64,000 nucleotides of DNA from NCBI RefSeq assembly GCF_002278135.3, contig NZ_CP029425.2, positions 4,502,001 to 4,566,000 of the forward strand. Direction: 5' to 3'. Below are positions 7,353 through 18,850 of this stretch, in pieces (position 1 is the stretch's first letter; each line of letters begins with the position of its first letter). Position numbers and translations under genes: made by a program. The notes under the pieces are model-generated. The model saw only the letters and a list, made by a program, of their open reading frames with translations. It had not been told where the DNA came from and searched no databases. This DNA comes from Bradyrhizobium ottawaense. Its GTDB lineage: Bacteria; Pseudomonadota; Alphaproteobacteria; Rhizobiales; Xanthobacteraceae.

Positions 7353-7427
7353 GCTCCCTTCGTCTATCGGTTAGGACGCCACCCTTTCACGGTGGAGAGA
7401 GCGGTTCGATTCCGCTAGGGAGCGCCA
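7353..7427 (+). tRNA. tRNA-Glu (anticodon TTC)
   Basis: Acceptor arms GCTCCCT and AGGGAGC pair, the anticodon stem-loop is CCACC-CTTTCAC-GGTGG with anticodon TTC, the T-loop is GGTTCGATTCC, and CCA is encoded at 7425-7427. It closely resembles E. coli tRNA-Glu in the anticodon and T arms. The 3' end serves as the integration site of the island that follows. Confidence 0.95.
7413..7427. other. attL: 15-bp direct repeat in tRNA-Glu
   Basis: CGCTAGGGAGCGCCA, comprising part of the T arm, the acceptor 3' strand and CCA. An identical copy sits at 25575-25589. Confidence 0.85.
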
Positions 7428-7436
7428 CCTGTGTCG

Positions 7437-8528
7437 TCACGGCGTTGTTTTCCTTTCACTTTTCGTGATTTTCCCCAAACTCGTGGAAGCGGTTTGGGGA
7501 AACTTGTTCGCCCGATGTTCGTTCAGCTTCACCACGGCGCGCTTGCCACCGCGCTTGCGGTCGGCTTCGCGGGTGTAGCGCTCGGCCTCGGCGAGCGTCT
7601 TGTGGCCGAGCGCGGCCATGATGTCGTGGGCCGAGCAACCAGCATCAGCAAGCAGACGGCCGAGCGTCTTGCGGAGACCATGGGGCCGGCAGGTTAGATC
7701 GGTAATGCCGGCGGCCTGGATGGCATCGCGCATGAACCCGGAGAAACCGTCGACAGTGAATGGCTTTCGCCATTCAGTGACGAGGACGCAGACGTGCTTC
7801 CGCGGTGTTGCCGCGAGCGCTTTCTCCAGATCCTCGCTGATCGCCATGTCGACCGCCACGCCGGTCTTGTGGCGGCGATAACAGGCGCCGTCGTCAACCT
7901 GGTGCCACGTGAGAAGATGAGTGTCGATGCGGGCGGTGCCCATATTCAGCATCAGTGCGTAGGCGGTGCGTTGCTTTGTGCCGATCGCCCAGCGGCGTTC
8001 ATAGGCGGCGAGCTCAGCATCGGTCCACGCTCTGATCTCTTTCCCCTTCGGCCTCTTGATGCCGAGCGACGGATCATGTTTCAGCCAGCCCTTTCCGATC
8101 GCGTGCTTGATCAGTATCCGGACCTTCTTAAGGGTGTCGAGGGCGGCGCCTGGACGATCGGCCAACGGATCGAGAATGAAGGTTTGGATGCGGTCTTGAG
8201 TTAGACCGGCCACCGCACGGTGACCATGGTCGACCCGGATTTGTTCGAGCCGCGATGTATAGCCGTCCTTGCTCGTCTCGCTCAGTGCCGTGTACTGGCC
8301 GCTCGCCCTATATGACGCGATTAAAGCGCCGATCGTGCCGGGAGCATCCTTCTTGATGGTTGGCTTCGATGTTTCACCGGCCATGGCGGCGGCATAGGCA
8401 TCGCGAAATTCCTGGGTGGTTGGATCATCGGGCAACCGGATCCGGGCCCCCTTCCCGATCCTGAACGAAAGATAGGTTTTCCCCTTAACGTGATTTCGGT
8501 CGACGTTCGGTGGCAGCTTGCGCGGCAT
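7437..8528 (-). CDS. tyrosine-type site-specific integrase
   Basis: A 363-residue phage-type integrase. An N-terminal Arm/core-binding region (about 1-170) precedes a catalytic domain with the expected Arg (NMGTARIDTHLL), HGLRK box, GHKT box and nucleophilic Tyr in AERYTREAD. It would recombine attP with the 3' end of tRNA-Glu, and it reads toward the tRNA, the standard arrangement. Start 8528 lies 3 bp after the stop of the small HTH gene upstream, so the three genes 9039-7437 form an operon. Confidence 0.93.
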   Translation of the reverse strand: MPRKLPPNVDRNHVKGKTYLSFRIGKGARIRLPDDPTTQEFRDAYAAAMAGETSKPTIKKDAPGTIGALIASYRASGQYTALSETSKDGYTSRLEQIRVDHGHRAVAGLTQDRIQTFILDPLADRPGAALDTLKKVRILIKHAIGKGWLKHDPSLGIKRPKGKEIRAWTDAELAAYERRWAIGTKQRTAYALMLNMGTARIDTHLLTWHQVDDGACYRRHKTGVAVDMAISEDLEKALAATPRKHVCVLVTEWRKPFTVDGFSGFMRDAIQAAGITDLTCRPHGLRKTLGRLLADAGCSAHDIMAALGHKTLAEAERYTREADRKRGGKRAVVKLNEHRANKFPQTASTSLGKITKSERKTTP

Positions 8529-8531
8529 GTC

Positions 8532-8780
8532 TCAGCCCCATCCCTGGTCTGCGGCGATCGTTTCTTCCTCGCCACGATGAGGTAGAGAGTCTACCGCGGC
8601 GTCGAGTTCCCGAACATCCCAGGCAAGGCGCCTCTGCACCAGAACTCTCGGGCGAGGCATTCGCCCCTCTTCGACCATCTTGTCGAAGGTATTCGGGGAA
8701 ACGCTGATGTACGCGGCGGCCGCGTCGCGCCCGATCAGGCGTGGCGGGAGTGAAGGCGGAAGGGCGGCTTGACGACCCAT
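8532..8780 (-). CDS. helix-turn-helix protein, excisionase-like (82 aa)
   Basis: The product MGRQAALPPSLPPRLIGRD continues with AAAAYISVSPNTFDKMVEEGRMPRP, the winged-helix/HTH pattern of excisionases and AlpA-type regulators (recognition helix about 28-40, wing RPRVLVQRRLAWD). The acidic C-terminal tail is unstructured. It ends 3 bp before the integrase start. Probably controls excision direction. ATG 8780 fits the domain; the frame extends upstream only as an overlap. Confidence 0.75.
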   Translation of the reverse strand: MGRQAALPPSLPPRLIGRDAAAAYISVSPNTFDKMVEEGRMPRPRVLVQRRLAWDVRELDAAVDSLPHRGEEETIAADQGWG

Positions 8781-8784
8781 CAGC

Positions 8785-9039
8785 CTAGCCCGCAGGTTCG
8801 ATGTTCGTCCGTTCCTGGAGGATGAGCGGATTTGCAGGAGCGGATTGTTTCGTGTCCGCCGCAACCTGGCCATCCAGAATGCTTTGCCAAAGCAAGGCGG
8901 GCACGCGCAGTTTGCGGCCGAGCTTGATGGTCGGCATCTGCCCCGTACTAGCGGCGCGGTAGCTCGCATTACGACCCAGCCCAGCCATTGCTCCAGCCTG
9001 AATGACTGAGTAGGTCCGATTTTGTGCTTCGCTTGCCAT
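8785..9039 (-). CDS. helix-turn-helix protein, AlpA/excisionase-like (84 aa)
   Basis: Residues about 9-58 (TYSVIQAGAMAGLGRNASYR, then GQMPTIKLGRKLRVP) show the HTH_17 layout seen in excisionases: helix-turn-helix followed by a wing with basic residues. It is the first gene of the operon with 8532-8780 and the integrase. Having two such proteins suggests one acts as excisionase and the other as transcriptional activator; which is which cannot be told. Confidence 0.7.
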   Translation of the reverse strand: MASEAQNRTYSVIQAGAMAGLGRNASYRAASTGQMPTIKLGRKLRVPALLWQSILDGQVAADTKQSAPANPLILQERTNIEPAG

Positions 9040-9127
9040 GGGCCGACCTGTGTTATCTCGTGCCCGAATAACTCAAGCCGTGCCGGTGCGCCTGGTGAGA
9101 TCCTCAAAACCGTTACAAAAGCATCAC

Positions 9128-9853
9128 ATGACAGCCCTCCCCCCTATCCCTCCCGAGCCATTGGAAAGTGAGTTGACGTGGAGCCGGGACGTGCTGGGGT
9201 ACGAGATAAAAAGGTTTGGACGATTAGGCGCCTATATCCTGGGGCGAAGCGAAAAGACGGTACCGTTAAATCCTTTGGCCGGCGGCCAAACCTATCTTGC
9301 TTTCGCCCAAGTAGATTCGGAGGAGAGGCTGTTGCGGTTCGTAGAGCTCCACGGATTGTTGGAGCACAAAAGAACCCCCAAGCCTGTCAGAAGAAAAGCG
9401 GACCCACCCTTCGAATTGTTGCCGGAGCAAGCCGATGGGGAAAGAGTCAAAGACCTGCTTGAGCAAGCGCTGCGCTTTCGAGAGGTCCTCCAATGGAACA
9501 CAAATCGGAGAAAGCGACCCTCCAAAGAGGCGATGGCCTGGATAGAACGATTATTGGAGCCTGAGGGGCTGGGAAGAGTCTATCTGGACCTCGGGTCATC
9601 AGCATTAGGCCCCGCGGGAGGATCGCTCCGGCCAGTTTTCAGGCCCGATACGCTTCTGAACGGAATGCTTTGGCAGCTCGCCTTGGCGGTATCGGGGGGC
9701 AAACACTTCAGGACCTGCGCGTGGTGCGGCTCGTTGTTCGAGGTTGGCCCTGGCTCAGGGCGGCGCGCCCATTCCGAATATTGCTCACCTGAGCACCGCA
9801 TCCTTTTCAATAGCCGAAAGAGATCCAGGACAACCCGCGCGCCGGCGCCTTGA
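9128..9853 (+). CDS. orphan island protein with C-terminal zinc finger (241 aa)
   Basis: Start ATG 9128 gives MTALPPIPPEPLESEL; the frame also opens at 9038, overlapping the divergent gene. The N-terminal 190 residues match nothing I know. The C-terminus has CAWCGSLFEV...HSEYCSPEH, a Cys-x2-Cys...Cys-x3-His treble-clef or CGNR-like zinc finger, then a basic RKRSR tail, suggesting DNA or RNA binding. Proteins of this plan are frequent in integrative elements next to the integrase. Divergent from the HTH operon across about 90 bp. Confidence 0.6.
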   Translation: MTALPPIPPEPLESELTWSRDVLGYEIKRFGRLGAYILGRSEKTVPLNPLAGGQTYLAFAQVDSEERLLRFVELHGLLEHKRTPKPVRRKADPPFELLPEQADGERVKDLLEQALRFREVLQWNTNRRKRPSKEAMAWIERLLEPEGLGRVYLDLGSSALGPAGGSLRPVFRPDTLLNGMLWQLALAVSGGKHFRTCAWCGSLFEVGPGSGRRAHSEYCSPEHRILFNSRKRSRTTRAPAP

Positions 9854-9871
9854 TCGCTGCGCACCCGGCGA

Positions 9872-10909
9872 TTAGAGCCACTTTTCGACAATCAAGCGAT
9901 CGTAAGCCGCTCTGATATGGGCTGGCGGCATGATCTGACGCTTTCGCTCGTTCCACCCTTGGACAGCTTTCACAATCTCATCAAAGCTGGCGTCGGACTT
10001 TTCGCTGGCGGTCCAATGAACAGTTGCTAATAGCTCCATTCCGTAGGGTGTTTCGAACCCATCGATCAGTCGGCTGATGCGCTCTACTCGCGCGCCAGTC
10101 TGATCGTCAGCGTTCTCAACAAGCAGCTTCTCAGCTTCGTCGAGCGCCGGTGCTAAAACCATTATCTCGGATGGCTTCGTTCCATCACCAACCCCCGTCA
10201 AGAAAGCTCCGTCCATTTTCGTGAGCACATGACGAAGAGCTGGCGCGTAGGGACCGAACTTGTTCTTTTCGAATCTCAGCGTTCCCAGGTTCTGTCCGGC
10301 CGTTTGCAGAAAATAGGCTAGTTTCTGTACCTCGATCTGAGTCAGCGGGTACATCATTTCCCGATAAATCGATAGGAGCTTGACGATCGCCGCTCGGCCC
10401 GGAGTCATTTTAGGCGTATTGGCCTCAGGGACGAGCTCTCGGACTCCTTCGCGAGCTGTCGGTGCAAACAACTTGACCTCGACCTCCGGGAGCCCTTCAA
10501 ACGCTGATTCAATCAAGGGCCTAACGTCTGACCACTCAAGGCCGCCATTCCCGCAACCCAGCGGCGGAATCGCGATCGACTTGATGTTGAGGGCCTTCAC
10601 TTGCGCGATCAAATCAACCAAACCGCACTCAATGTCGGACATGCGCGACAGCTGACGCCAGTGGCGTTTTGTTGGAAAATTGATGATGTATTTGGGCTCA
10701 ACAAGGCGGCCATTGTCGAACACGAACATCTTGCAAGGGACTACTTCCTTCCGTTTGCAAGCTGCTTCGTACGCCTTGAAATTTGCAGGCCACTTGCGTC
10801 GAAACTGGAGGGCAATGCCTTTTCCCATAACACCGACCGTGTTGACGGTGTTCACGATCGCGTCGACGCGCTGTTCGAGCAGGTCGCCCTCAGCGATCTT
10901 TACGGTCAT
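9872..10909 (-). CDS. darG: DarG antitoxin: macrodomain DNA ADP-ribosylglycohydrolase
   Basis: A 345-residue protein. The N-terminal macrodomain (about 1-155) has the DarG signature NTVNTVGVMGKGIALQF and the catalytic-lysine region YIINFPTKRHW, plus the glycine-rich loop PPLGCGNGGLEW. The C-terminal half (about 170-345) is the DarT-binding/inhibitory region. It removes ADP-ribose from thymidine in DNA and also blocks DarT directly. Start 10909 (MTVKIAEGD) was chosen from homology; it lies 10 bp after the darT stop, so toxin and antitoxin are co-expressed. Known family, assigned by motif. Confidence 0.9.
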   Translation of the reverse strand: MTVKIAEGDLLEQRVDAIVNTVNTVGVMGKGIALQFRRKWPANFKAYEAACKRKEVVPCKMFVFDNGRLVEPKYIINFPTKRHWRQLSRMSDIECGLVDLIAQVKALNIKSIAIPPLGCGNGGLEWSDVRPLIESAFEGLPEVEVKLFAPTAREGVRELVPEANTPKMTPGRAAIVKLLSIYREMMYPLTQIEVQKLAYFLQTAGQNLGTLRFEKNKFGPYAPALRHVLTKMDGAFLTGVGDGTKPSEIMVLAPALDEAEKLLVENADDQTGARVERISRLIDGFETPYGMELLATVHWTASEKSDASFDEIVKAVQGWNERKRQIMPPAHIRAAYDRLIVEKWL

Positions 10910-10919
10910 TTGCTGCCTA

Positions 10920-11591
10920 TCAATAGTACCAACCTGGATGCACAACGACTTGAGGCTGCCAGGTAGTTCCCCCCAGTGCGGTACGAACCCGCACCTCCAT
11001 GTTCGCATTCCGTACCCCGATTTGGGTGATGGCGGCAAGCGGGAAGCGTTCATGGACAAGGAATTCCGCCTGCCGGATCTCCTTACGCTGAGCGTACTTC
11101 GTCGGCGAATGGCGGCTGTTCCAAAATTGGCAATAACCCTCTAGCTGAGGATCTTCATAGAAGAGGTCCCACGCGATTTCCTTGAGATCCGCCAGCGATC
11201 CGAAAAACCGGGCGTAATGGAGGGCAGCGTGAAGGTCGGTGAATACGTAGGGTAGGCCAAGCTGGGCTACCCGTTGCGCATCAGAAACAAGGTAAACGAT
11301 ATCGTCTTGGCGAAAAGGACAGTTTGGAACGTTGCCGCTGTTGATGGTCAAGAGCATCGGCGACCGCGGTGCGAAGTAGAATGGAACGTAGTCGTGCAGG
11401 ATTCCGTTCGGGGCTAAGGTAACCTGGCGGCCGGCCCGCCGACCTTGGATGTTTTGATAAGCAATATTAGCGGCTTGGCACCCTGCCTGCGAAACAAGTG
11501 TTTTCGATAGCAGGTGCCCGGCCCCGGCAATAGCTGCCAGGTTGGGTATAGCCGTCATGTGAAAGATGAGCGTGGGGTTCCGATAGGTCAC
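10920..11591 (-). CDS. darT: DarT toxin: DNA (thymidine) ADP-ribosyltransferase
   Basis: A 223-residue DUF4433/DarT protein. Visible hallmarks are the N-terminal IFHMTAIPNLAAI (His11), the central DYVPFYFAPRSPM block with Arg76, and the RQAEFLV motif with presumed catalytic Glu176. It would use NAD+ to ADP-ribosylate thymidines in single-stranded DNA, halting replication. The GTG start at 11591 is supported by AGGAG 6 nt upstream and by the conserved N-terminus. It is followed by darG and is divergent from the restriction-modification operon, whose promoter region begins about 25 bp away. Confidence 0.92.
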   Translation of the reverse strand: MTYRNPTLIFHMTAIPNLAAIAGAGHLLSKTLVSQAGCQAANIAYQNIQGRRAGRQVTLAPNGILHDYVPFYFAPRSPMLLTINSGNVPNCPFRQDDIVYLVSDAQRVAQLGLPYVFTDLHAALHYARFFGSLADLKEIAWDLFYEDPQLEGYCQFWNSRHSPTKYAQRKEIRQAEFLVHERFPLAAITQIGVRNANMEVRVRTALGGTTWQPQVVVHPGWYY

Positions 11592-11615
11592 TGTCGCTCC
11601 TAAGACATAACCGCC

Positions 11616-11651
11616 TTGACGCTAGTTTGCTTTATGGCAAATATAGCAAAC
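11616..11651 (+). promoter_or_regulatory. promoter and operator of the hsd operon
   Basis: TTGACG (11616-11621) and AAATAT (11639-11644) are spaced 17 bp. A perfect 7-bp inverted repeat, GTTTGCT (11625-11631) and AGCAAAC (11645-11651), is centred between them. Transcription would start at about 11651, at the ATG of 11652, implying a leaderless mRNA. The XRE domain of HsdM is an obvious candidate ligand. Inference from spacing and symmetry. Confidence 0.55.
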
Positions 11652-13497
<1,846 letters not shown>

Positions 13498-13505
<8 letters not shown>

Positions 13506-14709
13506 GTGGAGGACTGAGACTGTCGAAGACTGCCTTGTTCGACTCCCTCTCGCGGCTATTCCAAAGCTCCAAACGCGAGACTATCACCCGTCTGGGCGTC
13601 ACCCGATCATCGATCAGGGACAATCCCTCATTGCTGGCTGGACGGATGACGAGAGCGGGCTAATAGCCCAGAATTTGCCGGTCGTTGTTTTTGGCGACCA
13701 CACACGGGCCTTCAAGTTTGTGGATTTTCCGTTCGTTCGAGGAGCGGATGGGACTCAGGTGCTCAAGCCAAAGCCGGACATTGATCCGCTCTTTTTCTAC
13801 TATGCGCTCCGGGCTCTCGATCTTCCTACCCGCGGGTACAATCGTCATTTCAAAGCCCTGAAAGAAAAAGAAATCTCGGTGCCGTCGAGGCCCGAGCAGA
13901 ACGATATCGGGCGCGTGTTGAAGGCGGTCGAAGGCACGCTAAACCTTCAAGATGAAGAACTGGCGGCATGGGATCGGTGCAAACGCGCGGCGATGCGGAC
14001 GCTGTTCACGCGGGGGCTTCGCGGCGAGCCGGAGAAGGAAACTGAAATCGGCCTGGTACCGGAGAGCTGGAAGATTGAACCGCTCGACACACACTTTTCT
14101 GCGGTCTCGGGCGGGACACCATCGCGCGGCAACCCTTCCTATTGGACGGGTGGCGTGATCCCATGGGTGAAGACCACTGAGGTCAACTATTGCGTTATCG
14201 AGTTTACCGAGGAGCACATTACGGATGAGGGTTTGAATAACTCCGCTGCGAAGCTCTTGCCTGCGGGAACGCTATTGCTCGCGATGTACGGACAGGGCGT
14301 CACGCGGGGAAAGGTTGCGATCCTTGGAATCGATGCCGCTTGCAATCAAGCTTGTGCGGCGATGAATCCTCGCGACGACGCTATTCTCACTAAGTATCTG
14401 TATCATTTTCTTACGAGCCGCTATGAGGATTTGCGCCAGCTTGCGCATGGGGGGCAGCAGCAGAACCTGAATCTCGATATTGTTCGTGCCTTTCAGATTG
14501 CCTACCCGATCGATGTAGCAGAACAGCAAGAAATTGTCGGCGCTATCGACGCCATCGACCGTAAGATTGGACTGCACAGGCGCAAGCGCGCCGTGCTCGA
14601 CGAGCTTTTCAAATCGCTCCTGCACAAGCTGGTGACCGGCGAAATCCAGGTCGGCGACCTCGATCTGTCCGCGCTCGATTTGTCCAAGGTCGCGGAGGTT
14701 GCCGCATGA
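13498..14709 (+). CDS. hsdS: type I restriction-modification specificity subunit HsdS
   Basis: A 403-residue protein with two target-recognition domains (about 1-140 and 195-345), each followed by a conserved helical spacer ([17 protein letters not shown] and [18 protein letters not shown]). This is the two-half arrangement defining a bipartite DNA target. The second TRD opens with the typical [15 protein letters not shown] 13498 has GGAGG 7-11 nt upstream and overlaps the hsdM stop. The first TRD begins abruptly and lacks a leading PxxW motif, so it may be shorter than usual. The recognition sequence cannot be read. Confidence 0.88.
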
Positions 14710-15329
14710 CCGAGATCACCAAGGATCACGTTGAATGGGCGATGGTCGGCCGCTTGCGGCTGATGCTTGAGGAGCCGCCGCATCAGACCTTCAACGTAAC
14801 GCAGACCTATGCGCTCTTCACGTCGGTCCTTTGCTGGGTGATGCAGCGAGTGCGCATCAAGTCGCATGAAGTCGTCAGCAAGGACGACAAGGAGGCATCT
14901 AGTCTGTTCAAGAGGCTGGAAGGTGATTCGATCAGTGCCGATCCCTGGCGCCTTCATGTCGCCCCGACCGGGCGGATCGAGCGCGTAGGAGCGTTGGGCG
15001 TTCCAGTCCCCATGCCACGGGGGTTTGAGGCCCACACAGCAGCGCGCTTTCTTATCAATCTGCGTGACGCCACCGCTCACGGCGATGCGCGCAACGTCGA
15101 GCCGTTCAATAACGGCAGTCTGCTGGTTGGCTTCACTTTCTCGTGCGCGGAATTCAAAAACCGAAAGATTGCATGGGACGGAAGCATCACCCTTCTCGAA
15201 GCCGATTTGCGCCGGATCGGTATACAATTGGCGAAGCTTTATTGCGACGCCATTCGGCACAGTGAGCCGCATCGGCGCGATGGCCACTTCGGTAACGACG
15301 CCGCTTCGATCAAGGAGGTCGCGGCATGA
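14706..15329 (+). CDS. HEPN-like protein embedded in the type I R-M operon (207 aa)
   Basis: Coupled by ATGA overlaps to both hsdS (upstream) and hsdR (downstream), so it is an integral part of the operon. Mostly helical. It contains [12 protein letters not shown] with Arg120-x4-His125, the R-x4-6-H signature of HEPN RNases, in a context like that of the pEK499_p136-type HEPN family. No transmembrane segment. Possible roles are an RNA-targeting back-up effector, or control of HsdR translation through coupling. The HEPN call is inference from one motif and predicted helicity; it is not a known Hsd subunit. Confidence 0.6.
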   Translation: MTEITKDHVEWAMVGRLRLMLEEPPHQTFNVTQTYALFTSVLCWVMQRVRIKSHEVVSKDDKEASSLFKRLEGDSISADPWRLHVAPTGRIERVGALGVPVPMPRGFEAHTAARFLINLRDATAHGDARNVEPFNNGSLLVGFTFSCAEFKNRKIAWDGSITLLEADLRRIGIQLAKLYCDAIRHSEPHRRDGHFGNDAASIKEVAA

Positions 15330-18259
15330 AAAAGCCTCTCAAGATCAGCGAAGCCGGCACCGTTCAATTCCCGATGGTGAAGCACGCTGTCGAGATCGGC
15401 TGGACGTCTATCACCCCCGAAGTCGCCAAGCAGAAGCGCGGCGGCGAGGCCGGAATGCTGCTGCGCGACGAACTGGAGGCGAAGCTCGCCGAGTTCAACC
15501 CGTGGATGACCAAGGATGCCATCCGTTCGGTCATCGAAACGCTCGACGCCATTCCGCCAACGATCGAGGGCAACCGCGAGATGCTGTCGTGGCTACGTGG
15601 CGAGCGGCAATGGTACGACGAGGACGAAAAACGCCATCGCCGGGTGACGCTGATCGATTTTGAGCACCCCGACGCCAACGCCTTTCACGTCTCATGGGAG
15701 TGGGCTCTCAAGCCGCCGGCCCGCAAGGGCAACCGCGCCGACGTGATGTTTCTCGTCAATGGCGTGCCGGTCTGCATTGTCGAGCATAAGAATCCCAAAG
15801 ACGGCGACGCCATCGAGCGCGCCATCAAGCAGTTGCGGCGCTACGAGATGGAGACGCCGGAACTGATCGGCTCCCCGCAGCTTTTCAACGTCACACATCT
15901 GCTCGATTACTGGTACGGTGTCACCTGGAATGCCAATCGCCGGTTCCTCGCCCGCTGGAAGCAGGCGCCCGATGAAGCCTATCGCTTCGCTGTGCAAGCC
16001 TTTTTCGAGCGCACCGACTTTCTGCGAACGCTCCAGCACTGGATTCTGTTCTACATCGAGGACAGCGAGACAAAAAAATCTGTGCTGCGCCAGCATCAGC
16101 GCCGTGCCATCGACACAGTGATCGAACGTTGCGCCGATCACACCAAGGATCGCGGTCTTGTCTGGCATACCCAAGGCTCGGGCAAGACCTTCACCCTGCT
16201 CACGGCTGCCCGCCTGATTTTGGAGCAAAAGGAGCGCTTCAAGAACGCGACGGTGATCCTGGTGGTCGATCGCACCGAGCTTGAAGGTCAGATGAAAGGT
16301 TGGGTCGAGAGACTGCTCGGCGAGATGCAGAAACAGGACATCGCGACCTGGCGGGCCAACACCAAGGCCGCATTGCAGGACTTGCTTAAGAGCGACAAGC
16401 GGGGCTTGATCCTGTCGATGATCCACAAGTTCGAAGGCGTCGATAGGGACAGTAACACCCGCGACAACATCTACGTTTTCATCGACGAGGCCCATCGCTC
16501 GGTCGCCAAGGACCTCGGCACCTACCTCATGGCTTCGGTGCCAAACGCCACGATCATCGGCTTCACCGGCACGCCGATCGCCAAGACCGAACAGGGCGAA
16601 GGCACATTCAAGATCTTTGGAAAAGACGACGAGCGCGGCTACCTCGACAAGTATTCGATCGCCGAGTCCATCGAAGACGAAACAACCCTTCCGATCAAGC
16701 ACGTCATGGCGCCGAGTGAGATGACCGTGCCGGCCGAACGGCTCGACAAGGAGTTTTTCGAGCTGGCCGAAGCCGAAGGCGTGACCGACATCGACGAGCT
16801 CAACAAGGCGCTGGACCGCGCCGTCGGCCTTCGCACCTTCCTCACGGCTGACGACCGCATCGAGAAGGTGGCCGCCTACGTCGCCGAGCATTTCAAAGAG
16901 AACGTCCTGCCGCTCGGTTACAAGGCATTTCTGGTCGGTGTGAACCGCGAGGCATGCGCCAAATACAAGAAGGCGCTGGACAAGCTGTTGCCTGCCGAAT
17001 GGAGCGTGCCGATCTACACCGAGAACGCGTCGGATATTGTCGATCGACCGCTGGTCCATGAACTCCAGGTGAGCGACGAGCGCGAAGCCGATGTGCGCCT
17101 TTTGTTCAAAAAGTCAGGTCAGGATCCGAAAATACTGATCGTCACGGACAAGCTGCTCACTGGTTACGACGCGCCGCTGCTTTATTGTCTCTACCTCGAC
17201 AAGCCAATGCGTGACCATGTGCTTTTGCAAGCCGTGGCGCGCGTGAACCGTCCCTATGTCGATCCTCAAGGCATCCAGAAGCGCGTTGGTCTCGTGGTGG
17301 ACTTCGTCGGTGTGCTGCGCGAACTCAAGAAAGCGCTGAAGTTCGATTCGTCCGATGTGAGCGGCGTGATCGAGGACCTCGATCTTCTTCTCAAGGATTT
17401 CCTGGACAAAATCGCCAGGGCCGAAAAGGACTATCTTGACGTCGATGAAGGCGGCGACGCCGATGAAAAACTGGAGCGCATCGTCTATGGGCGCTTCCTC
17501 GAACCGGAGACGCGCAAGGCATTCTTCGAAGCTTACAAGGAGATCGAGGCCCTTTGGGAAATCTTGTCCCCGTCGCCAGAGCTCCGAGATCACATCGTGA
17601 CGTTCAAACACCTGGCGCAGCTCTATGCCGCCGTGCGCAACGCCTATGCCGAGAAGATCGGCTTCGTCGCCGACCTCGCCTATAAGACCAAGCGCCTCGT
17701 CGAGGAAAGCGCCACGCAGAGCGGGCTCGGCAACCTGACTAAGAGCGTGACCTTCGACCTGAAGACGCTGGAAGCCATGCGTGGGGAAAAGGGACTGGAT
17801 GAGGGCAAGGTCTTCAACCTAGTGCGCGGGCTGCAAAAAGAGATCGACGACGACTCGAATGCCGCGCCCGTTCTGCAACCGCTTAAGGATCGTGCCGAGC
17901 GCATCCTGAAAGACATGGAAAGCCGAAAGACGACCGGCCTCGCGGCAATGGACTTGCTGGCGGCACTTGCTGCCGAGAAGGATGCCGCGGCAAGGGCTGC
18001 CAAGGAGACCGGACTTTCGGCGAAAGCCTTCGGCATATACTGGGCGCTCAAGGACGATGACGCGCTCAAGAAAGGCGGCGTTGCACCCTTGGACCTTGGC
18101 AAGGAGGCCGAGAAGCTGATGACTCGTTTCCCGAATGCCCAAGTCAATGCGGACGAGCAGAGGCAGTTCCGGGCAGCCCTCTACCGGCCGTTACTCGGAG
18201 TCGAACGCGAGGCTCGCTCCAAGATTGTCGATTTGATCGTCGAGATCGTAACGCGATGA
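15326..18259 (+). CDS. hsdR: type I restriction endonuclease and translocase subunit HsdR
   Basis: A 977-residue HsdR. The N-terminal nuclease domain has a PD-(D/E)xK site (Asp139, Glu153, Lys155 in ADVMFLVNG...IVEHK). The SF2 motor follows: Walker A TQGSGKT near residue 285, DEAH box FIDEAHRS near 387, and motif III GFTGTP near 413. Later come a C-terminal motor lobe ([27 protein letters not shown]) and the helical region that docks on HsdM. It cleaves DNA at a distance from unmethylated sites after translocation. All key residues look intact. Start overlaps the HEPN-like gene by ATGA. Confidence 0.95.
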   Translation: MKKPLKISEAGTVQFPMVKHAVEIGWTSITPEVAKQKRGGEAGMLLRDELEAKLAEFNPWMTKDAIRSVIETLDAIPPTIEGNREMLSWLRGERQWYDEDEKRHRRVTLIDFEHPDANAFHVSWEWALKPPARKGNRADVMFLVNGVPVCIVEHKNPKDGDAIERAIKQLRRYEMETPELIGSPQLFNVTHLLDYWYGVTWNANRRFLARWKQAPDEAYRFAVQAFFERTDFLRTLQHWILFYIEDSETKKSVLRQHQRRAIDTVIERCADHTKDRGLVWHTQGSGKTFTLLTAARLILEQKERFKNATVILVVDRTELEGQMKGWVERLLGEMQKQDIATWRANTKAALQDLLKSDKRGLILSMIHKFEGVDRDSNTRDNIYVFIDEAHRSVAKDLGTYLMASVPNATIIGFTGTPIAKTEQGEGTFKIFGKDDERGYLDKYSIAESIEDETTLPIKHVMAPSEMTVPAERLDKEFFELAEAEGVTDIDELNKALDRAVGLRTFLTADDRIEKVAAYVAEHFKENVLPLGYKAFLVGVNREACAKYKKALDKLLPAEWSVPIYTENASDIVDRPLVHELQVSDEREADVRLLFKKSGQDPKILIVTDKLLTGYDAPLLYCLYLDKPMRDHVLLQAVARVNRPYVDPQGIQKRVGLVVDFVGVLRELKKALKFDSSDVSGVIEDLDLLLKDFLDKIARAEKDYLDVDEGGDADEKLERIVYGRFLEPETRKAFFEAYKEIEALWEILSPSPELRDHIVTFKHLAQLYAAVRNAYAEKIGFVADLAYKTKRLVEESATQSGLGNLTKSVTFDLKTLEAMRGEKGLDEGKVFNLVRGLQKEIDDDSNAAPVLQPLKDRAERILKDMESRKTTGLAAMDLLAALAAEKDAAARAAKETGLSAKAFGIYWALKDDDALKKGGVAPLDLGKEAEKLMTRFPNAQVNADEQRQFRAALYRPLLGVEREARSKIVDLIVEIVTR

Positions 18260-18588
18260 AGTGGCCGACGAACGGGTCGCTCACATCGTCCGCGAGGCTG
18301 AAGCGACGAGTGGATGTGTGGGCGGTCAAGCTGCGGGTAATGCCCAAGACCGTGCGCGTGCAGCGTATGACCCACAAATGGGGATCGTGCTCCTCCACGG
18401 GTACGATCACGCTAGCAATTGACCTCGATGGCGAGAGCGCAGATTTTCAAGATTTCGTCGTGGTGCATGAACTACTGCATCTGAAGGTTCCTAATCACGG
18501 AAGATTATTCAAGGCTCTAATGACCGCGAACGTTCCCAAGTGGCGTCAACAGGACATCTATCGGCGCAAGCAAATTCGCCCAACTTAG
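18256..18588 (+). CDS. YgjP-like metallopeptidase (DUF45/M48-type), 110 aa
   Basis: Overlaps the hsdR stop by ATGA, so it is the last gene of the operon. Contains the YgjP core: [17 protein letters not shown] and the zinc motif [11 protein letters not shown] (His71, Glu72, His75, His81). At 110 residues it is much shorter than full YgjP (about 170-240), lacking most of the N-terminal region. Small YgjP-like proteases are recurrently found beside hsdR. A plausible role is turnover of restriction subunits, but this is unproven. Confidence 0.8.
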   Translation: MKWPTNGSLTSSARLKRRVDVWAVKLRVMPKTVRVQRMTHKWGSCSSTGTITLAIDLDGESADFQDFVVVHELLHLKVPNHGRLFKALMTANVPKWRQQDIYRRKQIRPT

Positions 18589-18850
18589 ACCGGTCATTGG
18601 GTTGTGCTCGGCTCTGGCGACGGTCGATCGCGTGCACTTCATGCTTGCCTCTTGGCCGCGCAAGCTCAAGAGTCAGGCGAGGATGTTGAGCGATGCGGCG
18701 CATGAGGTTACTTGCGCAGGCGCAGGAGATTGATGAACCGCATCGTCAAGGTCGTTTCGACCTGCACGACACCGTCGGACGGTGTCACGCACCAACGCCG
18801 CATTTCTAGAGAAAGAGCGATCGTCACCGAGGCCGGGGCGCTGAGCAGGA

